A stretch of 64,000 nt of DNA from Pseudorhodoplanes sinuspersici (GCF_002119765.1 NZ_CP021112.1:5574501-5638500); one strand, 5' to 3'; positions 25,542 to 34,566 are shown, counted from the first letter of the stretch. Numbers and translations are program-made. The notes: generated by a model not told the origin, from the letters alone.

Positions 25542-27155
25542 CTACGCCTGCCCCCGGATCAAATCCGCCGCCCGCTCGGCGATCATGATTGTCGCAGCGT
25601 TAATATTGGCGCCGATGATATCCGGGAAAACCGATGCATCGACGACCCGCAAATTCTCCGCCCCCCGCACGCGCAGGTTTGAATCGACAACAGCCGTTTC
25701 GTCATCATCCGCGCCCATCTTGCAGGTGCCGCAAGGATGATGCGTTGTCACCACCGTGTTGCGGATGAAGGTTTCGAATTGCTCGTCGGTCTTGATATTC
25801 GCGCCCGGCGCAATCTGCCGCGAGATGAACGGCTTGAGCGCGGGCTGGTTGGCAACGTCACCAAAAAGCGCAACCGCCGCCTTCAGCACATTCCAGTCAT
25901 TGCCGGCCGACAACAAGTTGTGCCGGATATGCGGATGCGCGAGCGGATCGGCGGACGCGAGCGAGATCGTCCCGCGGCTATCAGGTCGCAGCACCACTAT
26001 ACGCGTCGCAAAGGTGTCTTCGAACGCCGCCTTGAATGGCGGCAGATACGGTGCGGCGCCAAGCGGGCCAGCGATGAACAGAAGCTGCGCATCCGGCAAC
26101 GCATTCGCATATTGCGTCTTGAGAAAGCCGATGATGCCGCCGGGCAGATCCGTGGTGAAGCCCGTGCCGAACAGCGCTCCCTGCGCAAGTTGCCAGGCAA
26201 GCCGGTCGAGACGCAGATTCTTCTGGACCGGACCGCCGCCGTTGCGGCCATAGATCACAAGGGCGGCGACGTGATCCTGCATATTCTTGCCGACGCCGGG
26301 CAGCGCGACGGTGACCGGGATATTGAAAGCGGCAAGCTCCTCCGGCGCGCCAATGCCGGACAGCATCAGGAGCTGCGGCGAATTGATGGTGCCGCCGCAG
26401 AGCAGAACTTCCTTCGCGGCACGCGCGATCTTGGTCTCACCGTTCTGCCGATATTCGACACCGACAGCGCGATTGTTTTCGAACACAACGCGCGTCGACT
26501 GCGCATTGACCTCAACAGTAAGATTACCGCGCGGCAACGCCGGACGGAGATAGGCGACGGACGTACTGCAGCGCCGGCCATTGCGAATGGTCGCCTGCAT
26601 CCGTGCAAGGCCGTATTGTTCGGCGCCGTTATAGTCTTCGTTGAATGGGTGACCCGCCTGCCCTGCCGCCTCGAAATAAGCGTCCACCAGCGGATCGGCA
26701 TAGCGGGAGCGGCGCGTGGTCAGCGGACCGCTGCCGCCGCGATACTCGGTCTCGCCACCTTCCCAGCTTTCCTGTTTCTTGAAGTAAGGCAGCACATCCT
26801 TGTAGGACCAGCCGCGCGCGCCGTTATCCGCCCAGCGATCGAAATCGCCGCGATTGCCGCGCACATAGGCCATCGCATTGGTCGATGACGAGCCACCGAT
26901 CACCTTGCCGCGCGCGACTTCCATCTTGCGGTTGCCCGCATGCGTTTCCGGTTCGGTGTCGTAATGCCAGTCGTGGCGGCGCTCGCCATAGACCTTGCCC
27001 CAGCCGAGCGGAAGCTTGAGCCAGAAATCGTTGTCCCAGCCGCCGGCTTCGAGCACGAGGACGCGATTGTTCGCATCTTCGGTCAGGCGATTGGCGAGTG
27101 TGCAGCCAGCCGAACCGGCGCCAACGATGACGTAGTCGAATTCGGATGTGACCAT
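25542..27155 (-). CDS. GMC family FAD oxidoreductase (choline dehydrogenase-like)
   Basis: A 537-residue glucose-methanol-choline oxidoreductase. It starts with the FAD motif YVIVGAGSAGCTLANRL (about 8-24), has the GMC signatures GGSSSTNAMAYVRGN (about 87-101) and LLCGGTINSPQLLMLSGIG, and ends with the catalytic His in HHPCGTCKMG and Asn in NINAATIMIAERAADLI. It would oxidise an alcohol to an aldehyde. It lies downstream of the TRAP transporter, separated by a repeat element, and may process the imported compound. Confidence 0.92.
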   Translation of the reverse strand: MVTSEFDYVIVGAGSAGCTLANRLTEDANNRVLVLEAGGWDNDFWLKLPLGWGKVYGERRHDWHYDTEPETHAGNRKMEVARGKVIGGSSSTNAMAYVRGNRGDFDRWADNGARGWSYKDVLPYFKKQESWEGGETEYRGGSGPLTTRRSRYADPLVDAYFEAAGQAGHPFNEDYNGAEQYGLARMQATIRNGRRCSTSVAYLRPALPRGNLTVEVNAQSTRVVFENNRAVGVEYRQNGETKIARAAKEVLLCGGTINSPQLLMLSGIGAPEELAAFNIPVTVALPGVGKNMQDHVAALVIYGRNGGGPVQKNLRLDRLAWQLAQGALFGTGFTTDLPGGIIGFLKTQYANALPDAQLLFIAGPLGAAPYLPPFKAAFEDTFATRIVVLRPDSRGTISLASADPLAHPHIRHNLLSAGNDWNVLKAAVALFGDVANQPALKPFISRQIAPGANIKTDEQFETFIRNTVVTTHHPCGTCKMGADDDETAVVDSNLRVRGAENLRVVDASVFPDIIGANINAATIMIAERAADLIRGQA

Positions 27156-27175
27156 CTTTTTCTGTCACCAAGTCC

Positions 27176-27280
27176 GTTCGTCCCCGCCAACGGGTCCGCG
27201 CAAAGCGCGGCCCGATGACAGGCTCCGGCGGGGACCCAGAATTGAAAACACTGGATCCCCGCTTTCGCGGGGATGAGCGG
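27176..27280. repeat. Intergenic repeat (CCCCGC/GCGGGG family)
   Basis: Contains GTCCCCGC...GCGGGGAC arms with an inserted CCGCGCAAAGCGCGG hairpin, and ATCCCCGCTTTCGCGGGGAT. It shares the GGGGACCCAGA and CTGGAT modules with 24014-24102. Located between dctP and the GMC oxidoreductase gene. Confidence 0.75.
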
Positions 27281-27288
27281 TGAGAGTG

Positions 27289-28302
27289 TTACTTCGGTGC
27301 CTTGGCATCGACGACTTTCTTGAGCACGTCGAATTCCTTCTTTGTCGCCGCATTGGCATCGACGATCTTGGTGCCGAGCGCGACGAAGTTCTTCATCATC
27401 GTCTCCTGCTCCTGCTCCGGAAGCTTCAGGATTTCGCCCTTGTTGGCGAGCCATGCTTCATTGGCCTTCTTGTTGTTGGCGATTACCCAGGGGAAAGCCT
27501 GCTGCTCGGCTTCGCGGCCGGCGGCGCGGATCGCGTCCTGCACGTCCTTCGGCTGCGCCTTGAACCAAGCCTCGTTCACAAGATTGACCGACAGGATCTG
27601 CGAGAAATTGAGGTCGGTGACATATTTGGCGACGTCGTAATACTTGAACGCCGTCAAAATCGGCATGCCCGCCAGCATGCCATCGAGGCCGCCGGATTGA
27701 AGCTGCGGAATCACCTCCGACAAGGCAAGCGGCGTCGGAATAACGCCGATCGACTTCATCGGCTCGACCTGCAAAGGCGATGCGAAGGTGCGAACCTTCA
27801 TACCCTTCATCGCTTCGAGCGTCGTGCCCGGCTTCTTCAAAAGGATCACAGTCGGGCTGTTATAGATCGCGCCGATCACCCGCAGACCCTTGTCGAGGAA
27901 CATGGTTTCGAGATGATCGCGATAGGCCGGATCCTGGATGACCGCGTATTGATGCTCCGGCGACTTGAACAGGCCCGGCACATCGAAAATCTGGAAACGC
28001 GGATCGAGATTAGTGACGAACGCGGTCGGCGTGATGAAGGCCTCGATGGTGCCGAGCGAAACACCCTCCGCCATGCGCGGGATCGCACCGAGCTGGCTGG
28101 CGGGATAGATCTCGGTCTTCACCTTGTCTCCGACGCGTTTCTTCAACGCCTCGGCGAACAGCTTCTGCCACTCGTGTTGTCCGTCATTGATGGTCGCGCT
28201 GGCGAGTTTCATCACCGTTTGCGCCGATGCTGCATAGGGTGCAGCAACAAAAGCCGCAGTCATAGCGGCGGCAATCATGGTACGTCGCGTAAAGCTCATC
28301 AT
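27289..28302 (-). CDS. TRAP transporter substrate-binding protein (DctP family)
   Basis: A 337-residue periplasmic binding protein with a signal peptide (MMSFTRRTMIAAAMTAAFVAAPYAASAQ is its extent, residues 1-28). The mature part has KLASATINDGQHEWQKLFAE and the conserved arginine region VRTFASPLQ (about 165-173), which anchors carboxylates in DctP proteins. GGGAGG precedes the ATG pair. It follows dctM by 13 bases in an operon order Q-M-P. A carboxylic-acid ligand is expected. Confidence 0.92.
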   Translation of the reverse strand: MMSFTRRTMIAAAMTAAFVAAPYAASAQTVMKLASATINDGQHEWQKLFAEALKKRVGDKVKTEIYPASQLGAIPRMAEGVSLGTIEAFITPTAFVTNLDPRFQIFDVPGLFKSPEHQYAVIQDPAYRDHLETMFLDKGLRVIGAIYNSPTVILLKKPGTTLEAMKGMKVRTFASPLQVEPMKSIGVIPTPLALSEVIPQLQSGGLDGMLAGMPILTAFKYYDVAKYVTDLNFSQILSVNLVNEAWFKAQPKDVQDAIRAAGREAEQQAFPWVIANNKKANEAWLANKGEILKLPEQEQETMMKNFVALGTKIVDANAATKKEFDVLKKVVDAKAPK

Positions 28303-28315
28303 AACCTCCCAGATG

Positions 28316-29587
28316 TCAAAGTGCCCGCGTCAGAATAAGCGATAGTTCCGGCCAGTACGTAATGATCAAAAGCGCCGTGATCTGCACGACAGCGAACGGC
28401 AGAACGCCGCGATAGATGGTCTCGAGCGGCACGCCAAGCACGGACCGTGCCACAAAGATGTTCAATCCGAATGGCGGCGTGAACATGCCGATGGCGAGAT
28501 TCGCCGTCATCACGATTCCGAAATGGATCGGATCGATGCCGACCGTCTTCACCAGCGGCATCAATAATGGTGTCAGCACCAGAATGGCCGATGTCGGATC
28601 GAGGAAACAGCCGACGATCAGGAGACCGACATTGATCGCCATCAGGAACGCCCATGACTCCAGGTTGAGCGACTGAAGCCAATTGGTCAGACCCTGCGGG
28701 ATGCCGCTGATGGTCAGGATCCACGAGAATAACGCGGCCGTGCAGACGATGACGAGGATCTGCGCGGTCAGCATCGCCGAGCGGGCCGCCGCCTCCAGCA
28801 CATCATTCCATGACATCGTGCGATAGACGTAAAGTCCGACAATCATCGCATAGAGACAGGCGAAGCCGCCCGCCTCCGTCGGCGATGCAAAACCGAGATA
28901 GATGCTGGCCAGCACGAAGACCGGCATGAACAGGGCTGGCGCCGCACCCCAGGTGGTGGCGAGGAATTCCCGCAGATTGAAACGCCCCGAGCGCGGGATG
29001 TTCATCTGCAACGCCCGAACAACAACGAAGCCGGCCATCATCAATGCAAGGAGCATCCCCGGCAGAATACCGGCGACAAACAGCTTCGGGATCGATTGCT
29101 CCGCCGCCGCGCCGTAAAGGATCATGGCAATGCTCGGCGGGATCAGGATATCGATCGCGCCGCTGGAACTGACAAGGCCTGACGCGAACCGCGGCCCGTA
29201 ACCGTCACGGATCAGGCCCGGATAAAGCGATTTGCCGACGGCGGCGACAGTCGCGACACTGGCGCCGGAAATCGCGCCGATCAAAGTCGAAGCGCCGACC
29301 GTCGCAACGCCGAGACTGCCGGGCATGCGGCCGATCAGCGCCAGCACCCAGACGATCAGCTTGTCGGCGATGCCGGCTGCCCCCATCAACTCGCCGGCGA
29401 AAATGAAGAACGGAATCGCCAGCAGCGCATAATTCTCCAGACCGCCGAACATGATCTGGTGCAGCGCGATCGACGGAACGGTGAGATAGAAGATGAAGGT
29501 GAGAACAGCGCCTGTGAGCAGCAGCGCGAAGATCGGTGTGCCGATCACCAGCAGCGAGACAGGAACAGCGCCAAGGGTCCAGATCAT
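28316..29587 (-). CDS. TRAP transporter large permease (DctM family)
   Basis: A 423-residue highly hydrophobic protein of the DctM family with about a dozen membrane helices. Family hallmarks include LLAIPFFIFAGELMGAAGIADKL, GASTLIGAISGASVATVAAVG, FASGLVSSSGAIDILIPPSIAMI (split here at about residues 145-165) and MTANLAIGMFTPPFGLNIFV. It couples substrate uptake to sodium or proton gradients. ATGA overlap with dctQ upstream. Confidence 0.93.
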   Translation of the reverse strand: MIWTLGAVPVSLLVIGTPIFALLLTGAVLTFIFYLTVPSIALHQIMFGGLENYALLAIPFFIFAGELMGAAGIADKLIVWVLALIGRMPGSLGVATVGASTLIGAISGASVATVAAVGKSLYPGLIRDGYGPRFASGLVSSSGAIDILIPPSIAMILYGAAAEQSIPKLFVAGILPGMLLALMMAGFVVVRALQMNIPRSGRFNLREFLATTWGAAPALFMPVFVLASIYLGFASPTEAGGFACLYAMIVGLYVYRTMSWNDVLEAAARSAMLTAQILVIVCTAALFSWILTISGIPQGLTNWLQSLNLESWAFLMAINVGLLIVGCFLDPTSAILVLTPLLMPLVKTVGIDPIHFGIVMTANLAIGMFTPPFGLNIFVARSVLGVPLETIYRGVLPFAVVQITALLIITYWPELSLILTRAL

Positions 29588-30123
29588 GGCGCTGCCTTCA
29601 ATCGCGGTTGCGACATCAGCGCCTGAATATCGCTGATCACCAGCAGCGCAGCAATCAATGCCGTGCCGCCAAATCCGACGACCAACGCCGAATGCGGGAT
29701 CAGCATCGGCATGCCGAGCGCCATGCTGGTCTGCCCAGCTGCATTCACCCGTTGCACGAACAGGAACGACTGATAAGCCGCATAGGCACAGGATGCCGCC
29801 ATCACCGTATGCGTGACGATCGAAAACACATGCGCAGTCCGGGAGCCAACGCGCGTCGCCAGCAATTCCAGCGCGATGTGGCCACGATCGGCGGTGACCA
29901 GCAACATGCCGAGCATCACCATCCAGATCATGCCGAAGACCAGCACCTCGTCGACACCGATCACCACGATCCCGGTCGCCCGGGCCAGCGCATTGACGAC
30001 ATTGAGAAGCACCAGCCCGATAAGAACCAGACCGAGAAGGAGGCGCACCGCCGATACGGCGATGCGCGACACGTGTGAAGTGCCGGCGGCCGGCGGCGTC
30101 TCGAATTTGTCTTCAAAAGCCAT
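29584..30123 (-). CDS. TRAP transporter small permease (DctQ family)
   Basis: A 179-residue membrane protein with four hydrophobic segments, including LLLGLVLIGLVLLNVVNALARATG near residue 28 and VFGMIWMVMLGMLLVTADRGHIALE (about 68-92), the typical DctQ core. It pairs with the DctM protein translated immediately downstream. It begins the transporter part of the operon, just after the GST gene. Confidence 0.9.
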   Translation of the reverse strand: MAFEDKFETPPAAGTSHVSRIAVSAVRLLLGLVLIGLVLLNVVNALARATGIVVIGVDEVLVFGMIWMVMLGMLLVTADRGHIALELLATRVGSRTAHVFSIVTHTVMAASCAYAAYQSFLFVQRVNAAGQTSMALGMPMLIPHSALVVGFGGTALIAALLVISDIQALMSQPRLKAAP

Positions 30124-30144
30124 GGCGCCGCCGGTCTTCGTGCA

Positions 30145-30774
30145 TCATGCCGCCGTGTTGAGCGCGCTCGGTTTTGCACCGGTGGCAACGGCGAAAGCCG
30201 GCCGCGCGTCGATTGATTGCTGCCAGCGGGTCAGTTCCGGCAGATCCGGCCGTTCGATCGGGAAGCCGAGGCAGCGCTTGACGATCGGCGCCAGCGCGAT
30301 GTCGGCGAGCGTCAGCTTGTCGAGCGCGAAATAGGACTTTCCGGCAATGTGGCCTTCCAGGATCTTCAGTTGCGCGACGAGATCGGCGCTTTGCGCGGCG
30401 AAATCGGCCGAGCGTTCGGCGGCCTCCTTCTTCGCGTCCTTGAACACAGCGACATACGGCGTGTTGAGCGAAGCGAGCAGCCAGTCCATCCAGCGCTCGA
30501 CATGGGTCTTCTCGGCCGGCGATGCGCCGGTCAGCTCAGGTTTATGCAGGGCGGCGAGATAGCGCAGGATCGTGTTGGATTCCCAGATCACCGTTTCGCC
30601 ATCGATCAGCGTCGGCACCTTGCTGTTCGGATTGAGCTTCTTGTATTCCGGCGTGGTCGTATTGTTGAACTGACGGCCATAGTCCTCGCGCGTGTATTTC
30701 ACGCCGATCTCTTCCAGCATGAAGAGAACTTTCTGGACGTTGCCGGAGGTCGAACGGCCAAGCAATTTAATCAC
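30145..30774 (-). CDS. Glutathione S-transferase family protein
   Basis: A 209-residue GST. The thioredoxin-like N-terminal domain has a Ser-rich start (LLGRSTSGNVQKVLFMLEEIG), the cis-Pro site KVPTLIDG and the glutathione-contact WESNTILRYLA (about 64-74), followed by the all-helical C-terminal domain with LTLADIALAPIVKR. The start is GTG, with GGAG about eight bases upstream. In an operon with a gentisate-dioxygenase-like cupin it could be a glutathione-dependent isomerase of the ring-fission product, as maleylpyruvate isomerases are; this is inference. Confidence 0.88.
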   Translation of the reverse strand: MIKLLGRSTSGNVQKVLFMLEEIGVKYTREDYGRQFNNTTTPEYKKLNPNSKVPTLIDGETVIWESNTILRYLAALHKPELTGASPAEKTHVERWMDWLLASLNTPYVAVFKDAKKEAAERSADFAAQSADLVAQLKILEGHIAGKSYFALDKLTLADIALAPIVKRCLGFPIERPDLPELTRWQQSIDARPAFAVATGAKPSALNTAA

Positions 30775-30815
30775 GATGTCGGTCTCCTTCAGTGTCGCGC
30801 CCGGTCGCGGCGCAC

Positions 30816-31220
30816 TTACTTGTTCAACGGTTTATAGGCAATGCAATCGATTTCGATCTTGGTGTTGATCACCGCACGCGCCTCGACGGTCGTGCGGGCG
30901 AGGATCGCATCCTTGAACATTTCGCCGAACACCTTGTTGTAGCGCCCGAAATCGCGCGTGTCCTGCAAATAGGTCGTGGCCCGAACGACATCGGCGAGGG
31001 TCGCGCCCTCATGCGCGAGAATGCGTTCGATGGTTTCGATGGTCGCGCGGGTTTCCACCTCGATCGAACCTTCGATCATGTTGTTGTCGGCATCCTTGGC
31101 CACCTGCCCCGATACGAAGATGTAATCGCCGGCACGAACGGCGGGATGGAACGGCAAATTCGGGTTCTTCTTGCCGATCGGGTAAACGTCCGCACGCTTG
31201 GTCTTGGTTACGTCGTCCAT
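30816..31220 (-). CDS. RidA/YjgF/UK114 family protein
   Basis: A 134-residue RidA-fold protein (usual length about 130). Core motifs: FVSGQVAKDADNNMIEGSIE (about 43-62), VVRATTYLQDTRDF, and ARTTVEARAV with the conserved arginine that binds the substrate carboxylate. RidA proteins hydrolyse enamines and imines; relatives in aromatic pathways are 2-aminomuconate deaminases. Lying between an LVIVD protein and a GST, behind a ring-cleavage cupin, it suggests that the pathway handles an amino-substituted intermediate. Confidence 0.9.
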   Translation of the reverse strand: MDDVTKTKRADVYPIGKKNPNLPFHPAVRAGDYIFVSGQVAKDADNNMIEGSIEVETRATIETIERILAHEGATLADVVRATTYLQDTRDFGRYNKVFGEMFKDAILARTTVEARAVINTKIEIDCIAYKPLNK

Positions 31221-31232
31221 GGTCAGGCTCTT

Positions 31233-32363
31233 CTAGGAAAATGCGCTGGTTTCGATGATGTCGACGCCGTTGACGCGATCGACGAGATAGATGTGGCCGC
31301 GCGCGTCGGTCGTGACGTCGTTCGACGACGGACGCGCCGCGCCCGCCGCCGGCTCCGGCAGATAATGCCCGACCTCGCGCGGATTGAACGGATCGGCGAA
31401 ATCCACAAGGCGCAGGCCCTGCGCGAACCAGGCGAACGGAACGACTGTGCCGTGGAAACGCTCGGACGGCTGATGGCAGCCGGTCATCGGCTCCTGCGGC
31501 GCGCCATCGGGATCGAGACCCGGCACTTGCCATGTCGCGATCGATACCGGCATCTGCTCGTTGGTGATGTCATAGACCCAGGTGAAGGACGGCGCCGCCG
31601 GCCACAGCTTGGCCACGTCTTCATCGGCGACAATGAGAATGTCACGGCCATGCAGCTTCTGCGGCATGCGCAGGCAGGTGTGCGTCGGGTGCGGATAAAC
31701 CGGGCTCGTGTTCACGCCCGAAATCGCCTTCGGCTTCGACATGTCGGAAATGTCGAGAATGAAGAAGCCGTGATGCCAGTAGCTGACATAGAGCCGATCG
31801 CCGACGCGCAGCGGGTGATGGCAGCGCGGCGGCACCCAGTTATCCCATGGATATTGCTCGCCGCCGCCGACCCATTGGCCTGGAATCCACCAGCGGCCGA
31901 CTTCCTGCGGCTTCGCCGGATCGATCAGATCGAGGATCATGACGATGTTGCCGACATAACCTTCGGCGGTCGGCGAGATGTAAGCGTAGCGGCCGTCGAA
32001 ATCGAAGCGGTGAACGCCACCCCCCTTGGTCAGCCATTTGGTGATCAGCTTCGGATCGCTCGGCTTCGACACATCGTAGATGGCAATGCCGCCGCCAAAT
32101 TCATCCGGCCCGGCTTTGCCGAATTTCTCATGATTGACGACCATGATGCCGTTCGACACCCGCACCTTGTGCGAATGCCAGCCTTCCGGAACCTCGATGG
32201 TCGCAAGATGCCGCGGATTGGCCGGGTCCGACACATCGACAATGGTCGTGCCGCTGGTCGGGCGCTGGTGCCCGACATACATCGTCGTGCCTTCGACCCA
32301 CACCTGCCCGCCGCCCGGACAATCGAAATGCGAAACCAGTGTCGTATTCGAACGCGACAGCAC
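31233..32363 (-). CDS. LVIVD-repeat beta-propeller-like protein
   Basis: About 376 residues built of repeated blades with the LVIVD-type motif: TTIVDVSDPANPRHLATI, IAIYDVSKPSDPKLITKW, VMILDLIDPAKPQEVGRWW, FFILDISDMSKPKAI and LRLVDFADPFNPREVGHY. This is a predicted beta-propeller of unknown enzymatic role. His/Asp-rich loops (HSHKVRV, RCHHPLR, HPTHTC) could bind metal. There is no ATG at the N-terminus; GTG at 32363 with AGGTGA five bases upstream is the best start, and TTG at 32405 is the alternative. No signal peptide is seen. In the operon of the cupin dioxygenase. Confidence 0.75.
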   Translation of the reverse strand: MLSRSNTTLVSHFDCPGGGQVWVEGTTMYVGHQRPTSGTTIVDVSDPANPRHLATIEVPEGWHSHKVRVSNGIMVVNHEKFGKAGPDEFGGGIAIYDVSKPSDPKLITKWLTKGGGVHRFDFDGRYAYISPTAEGYVGNIVMILDLIDPAKPQEVGRWWIPGQWVGGGEQYPWDNWVPPRCHHPLRVGDRLYVSYWHHGFFILDISDMSKPKAISGVNTSPVYPHPTHTCLRMPQKLHGRDILIVADEDVAKLWPAAPSFTWVYDITNEQMPVSIATWQVPGLDPDGAPQEPMTGCHQPSERFHGTVVPFAWFAQGLRLVDFADPFNPREVGHYLPEPAAGAARPSSNDVTTDARGHIYLVDRVNGVDIIETSAFS

Positions 32364-32414
32364 TACTTCACCTATTGGCAACAGGCGCGAGCGTCCTCGC
32401 GCCAAACAACGGAA

Positions 32415-32438
32415 CAGCCCCGCCTACCAGCGGGGCTG
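32415..32438 (-). terminator. Strong hairpin downstream of the cupin dioxygenase gene
   Basis: CAGCCCCGC, loop CTACCA, GCGGGGCTG: a perfect 9-bp GC-rich stem directly after the cupin gene, followed on the minus strand by TTCCGTTGTTT. It could be an attenuating terminator or an mRNA-stabilising hairpin that lowers expression of the downstream genes relative to the dioxygenase. Confidence 0.55.
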
Positions 32439-32452
32439 TATGACGACAGCCA

Positions 32453-33607
32453 TCAAGCCAGTTGAACGATTTCGTCGTTCTTGTCACGACCCCACTTCTT
32501 GAACAAGTCGAGCTTCTTCAGGGTCGGCTCGTCGCTGGCGACAAACAGGAACACCGGATCCTTGTCCGAGTCGTTGACGTGTTCGCACCAGGTGCCGCCC
32601 GGCACGGCCAGCGTGTCGAATTCCTTCCAGTCGAAGCGCTCGCCGTCGATGATCGAGTGACCGCGCCCTTCGAACGGCGCAACGAGAAGATTGCCGGTCT
32701 GCCGGATCGGCCGCGTGCGCTCGCCGGGGCGCAGCATCTGCGCGAAGAAGGTGATGGTCTTGAACACCGGCCCACCCGAGGTCGGGTCGATATATTCGAC
32801 CATCAAGGCTTCGTATGGATCGCCGTCCCAGTCCTTATGACGCTCGAGCAATTCGCGCATCATGTCCCAGCGGTAGACGAACATCGGCGAGGAGAAGCCC
32901 GCGCCGCGCTTTTCCTTGCTGGCGAAACGCGGCATCAGACCGCCATAGCCGTAGATGCGCTGCGAATAATCGGAGGTGAAGCGCGGCGTCTGCTGCTTCT
33001 TTTTCACCATCACGCCATTTTCTTCTTCCATGTAGTTGTGGTCGAAGTGAACGGCATTGAGGGTCTCAACCAGCGGGAAATCGAGCACGGAGAGATTGAG
33101 CGCCTGCTCGCCGCCGACGGTGCCGTGGTTGTGCCAGGTGTCGTTCGGGGTCAGCACCATATCGCCAGGGCCGAACACCACGTCCTCGCCGTCGACGCCG
33201 GTGAAATTGCCCTTGCCCTTCAGGCCGAAGCGGATCGCGCTTGGCGAGTGCTTGTGCGGCGGCATGATCTCGTTGGCGTCGTTCAGACGATAGGCGGTGT
33301 ACATCGTCGAAACCGTCGCCCGCTTGGGCGCCAGGCCGGGATTGACGAGGACCAGCGAGCGGCGCTCGGAATCGTCCATCGTGATCAATTCGACCGCCTG
33401 GTTCAGGATTGGTTCGATGTCTTCCGCGCAGCGCCACAGATACGGGATGGCCTTCTTGCCACCCATGAGCTGCTTGATCTCGTCATTGGTGACGTCGGTC
33501 GATTGTGCCCAGAAAGGGAACATGCTTTTGGCTGAAATCTGATCATACATCGACTTCAGAGCGGTCTCGCGGTTCGGCAGGCGATGGACGTTGCCAGGCG
33601 CATTCAT
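32453..33607 (-). CDS. Gentisate 1,2-dioxygenase-like bicupin
   Basis: A 384-residue two-cupin protein of the gentisate/salicylate/1-hydroxy-2-naphthoate dioxygenase family, using Fe(II) and O2 to cleave an aromatic ring. The N-terminal cupin has the metal ligands in PPHKHSPSAIRFGLKGKG (His118, His120) and TWHNHG (His159/161); the C-terminal cupin (GERTRPIRQTGN...VPGGTWCEHVN) is degenerate, as in gentisate dioxygenases. The ATG at 33607 has GGAG upstream and is better than TTG at 33625. First gene of the operon, divergent from a GntR regulator. The substrate could be gentisate, a substituted salicylate or 5-aminosalicylate. Confidence 0.85.
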   Translation of the reverse strand: MNAPGNVHRLPNRETALKSMYDQISAKSMFPFWAQSTDVTNDEIKQLMGGKKAIPYLWRCAEDIEPILNQAVELITMDDSERRSLVLVNPGLAPKRATVSTMYTAYRLNDANEIMPPHKHSPSAIRFGLKGKGNFTGVDGEDVVFGPGDMVLTPNDTWHNHGTVGGEQALNLSVLDFPLVETLNAVHFDHNYMEEENGVMVKKKQQTPRFTSDYSQRIYGYGGLMPRFASKEKRGAGFSSPMFVYRWDMMRELLERHKDWDGDPYEALMVEYIDPTSGGPVFKTITFFAQMLRPGERTRPIRQTGNLLVAPFEGRGHSIIDGERFDWKEFDTLAVPGGTWCEHVNDSDKDPVFLFVASDEPTLKKLDLFKKWGRDKNDEIVQLA

Positions 33608-33710
33608 GATCTGTGTCTCCGCCAAATGGACAGGGCTTGTTCACAAAAACGTAGCAAAGCCCCCTCGACGGTCAATCACGTTGTTCGCACCAGTTGGCAG
33701 AAATGGTACG

Positions 33711-33728
33711 GATTGGTATGATCCAATC
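33711..33728. promoter_or_regulatory. Palindromic operator, probable GntR/FadR-family site
   Basis: GATTGG-TATGAT-CCAATC is a perfect 6+6 inverted repeat in the divergent region between the cupin dioxygenase and the GntR gene. The core TTGGTATGATCCAA resembles the short TGGT..ACCA-like palindromes bound by FadR-type GntR regulators. Its position inside the longer possible regulator frame supports the regulator starting at 33787. Confidence 0.6.
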
Positions 33729-33786
33729 CCACGACCAAGGCGGCGGCAAATTTCGCTGCGTCTTTGCGTTGACGAACGAGGAACGC

Positions 33787-34566
33787 ATGGCCCAGGCATC
33801 GCATGACATCGCCGTTGCGCGCACGGCAACACGCAACGATGCAGGAACGCACGCTGACTCGAAGCTGCATTATCGCGATGCAGCAGAGCGCATCCGCGCG
33901 ATCATCGATGGCGGCCGTCTCAGCGGGCCCGGACGGCTAGGCGCCGGCCGTCTGCCGTCGGAACGCGAATTGTCGGAAACGCTGGGCGTCAGCCGGCGCG
34001 TGCTCCGGCAAGCGCTTGGATTGCTTGAAGCGGAAGGCCGCATCAGCCGACAGCATGGCCGCGGCACATTCGCGACCGACGCACGGCACGCGCAGGAAAC
34101 GCTCGTCCACGAAATGTCGCGTCTCACCAATCCGGTCGATACGCTCGAAGCGCGGCTCGCCATCGAGCCGATGCAGGCGCGGCTTGCCGCCTTGCGTGCG
34201 ACCAAAGGCGATATCGATCGCCTGTTCGAAGCCGCCGACGCCAGCCGCGATGCGAAAGATCCCCTCTCCTATGAGAAAGCCGATGCTGCCTTCCACCGGC
34301 GCGTTTCAGCCGCCGCGCGCAATCCGCTCCTGATCGCGATTTTCGATGCGATGCTGGAAACGGCGCTGGAAGGCACATGGCGGCACGGACGCGAGACCGC
34401 CCATTGCATCAACAATCAGGCCGCTTATGCGGCCGACCACCGCAAGATCGTGCTCGCCATCGCCGAACGCAACGCCGCGCTGGCCGAACAGACGATGCGG
34501 CTGCACCTGAATTCGGTGCAGCAGCGGCTCATCGAACACGCTTTCCCAGGCGCTGCTGCGGAGTAG
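33787..34566 (+). CDS. GntR family (FadR subfamily) transcriptional regulator
   Basis: A 259-residue regulator. The N-terminal winged helix has GRLPSERELSETLGVSRRVLRQALGLLEAEG... (helix-turn-helix about residues 50-80; motif LPSERELSETLGVS), and GRGTFAT ends the wing. The C-terminal FCD domain spans about 110-250, with AFHRRVSAAARNPLL and the late HRKIVLAIAERN, both of which carry histidines that bind metal in this family. AGGA six bases before the ATG at 33787 favours it over 33694. Divergent from the cupin-TRAP operon, which it probably represses in response to a carboxylic acid. Confidence 0.88.
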   Translation: MAQASHDIAVARTATRNDAGTHADSKLHYRDAAERIRAIIDGGRLSGPGRLGAGRLPSERELSETLGVSRRVLRQALGLLEAEGRISRQHGRGTFATDARHAQETLVHEMSRLTNPVDTLEARLAIEPMQARLAALRATKGDIDRLFEAADASRDAKDPLSYEKADAAFHRRVSAAARNPLLIAIFDAMLETALEGTWRHGRETAHCINNQAAYAADHRKIVLAIAERNAALAEQTMRLHLNSVQQRLIEHAFPGAAAE

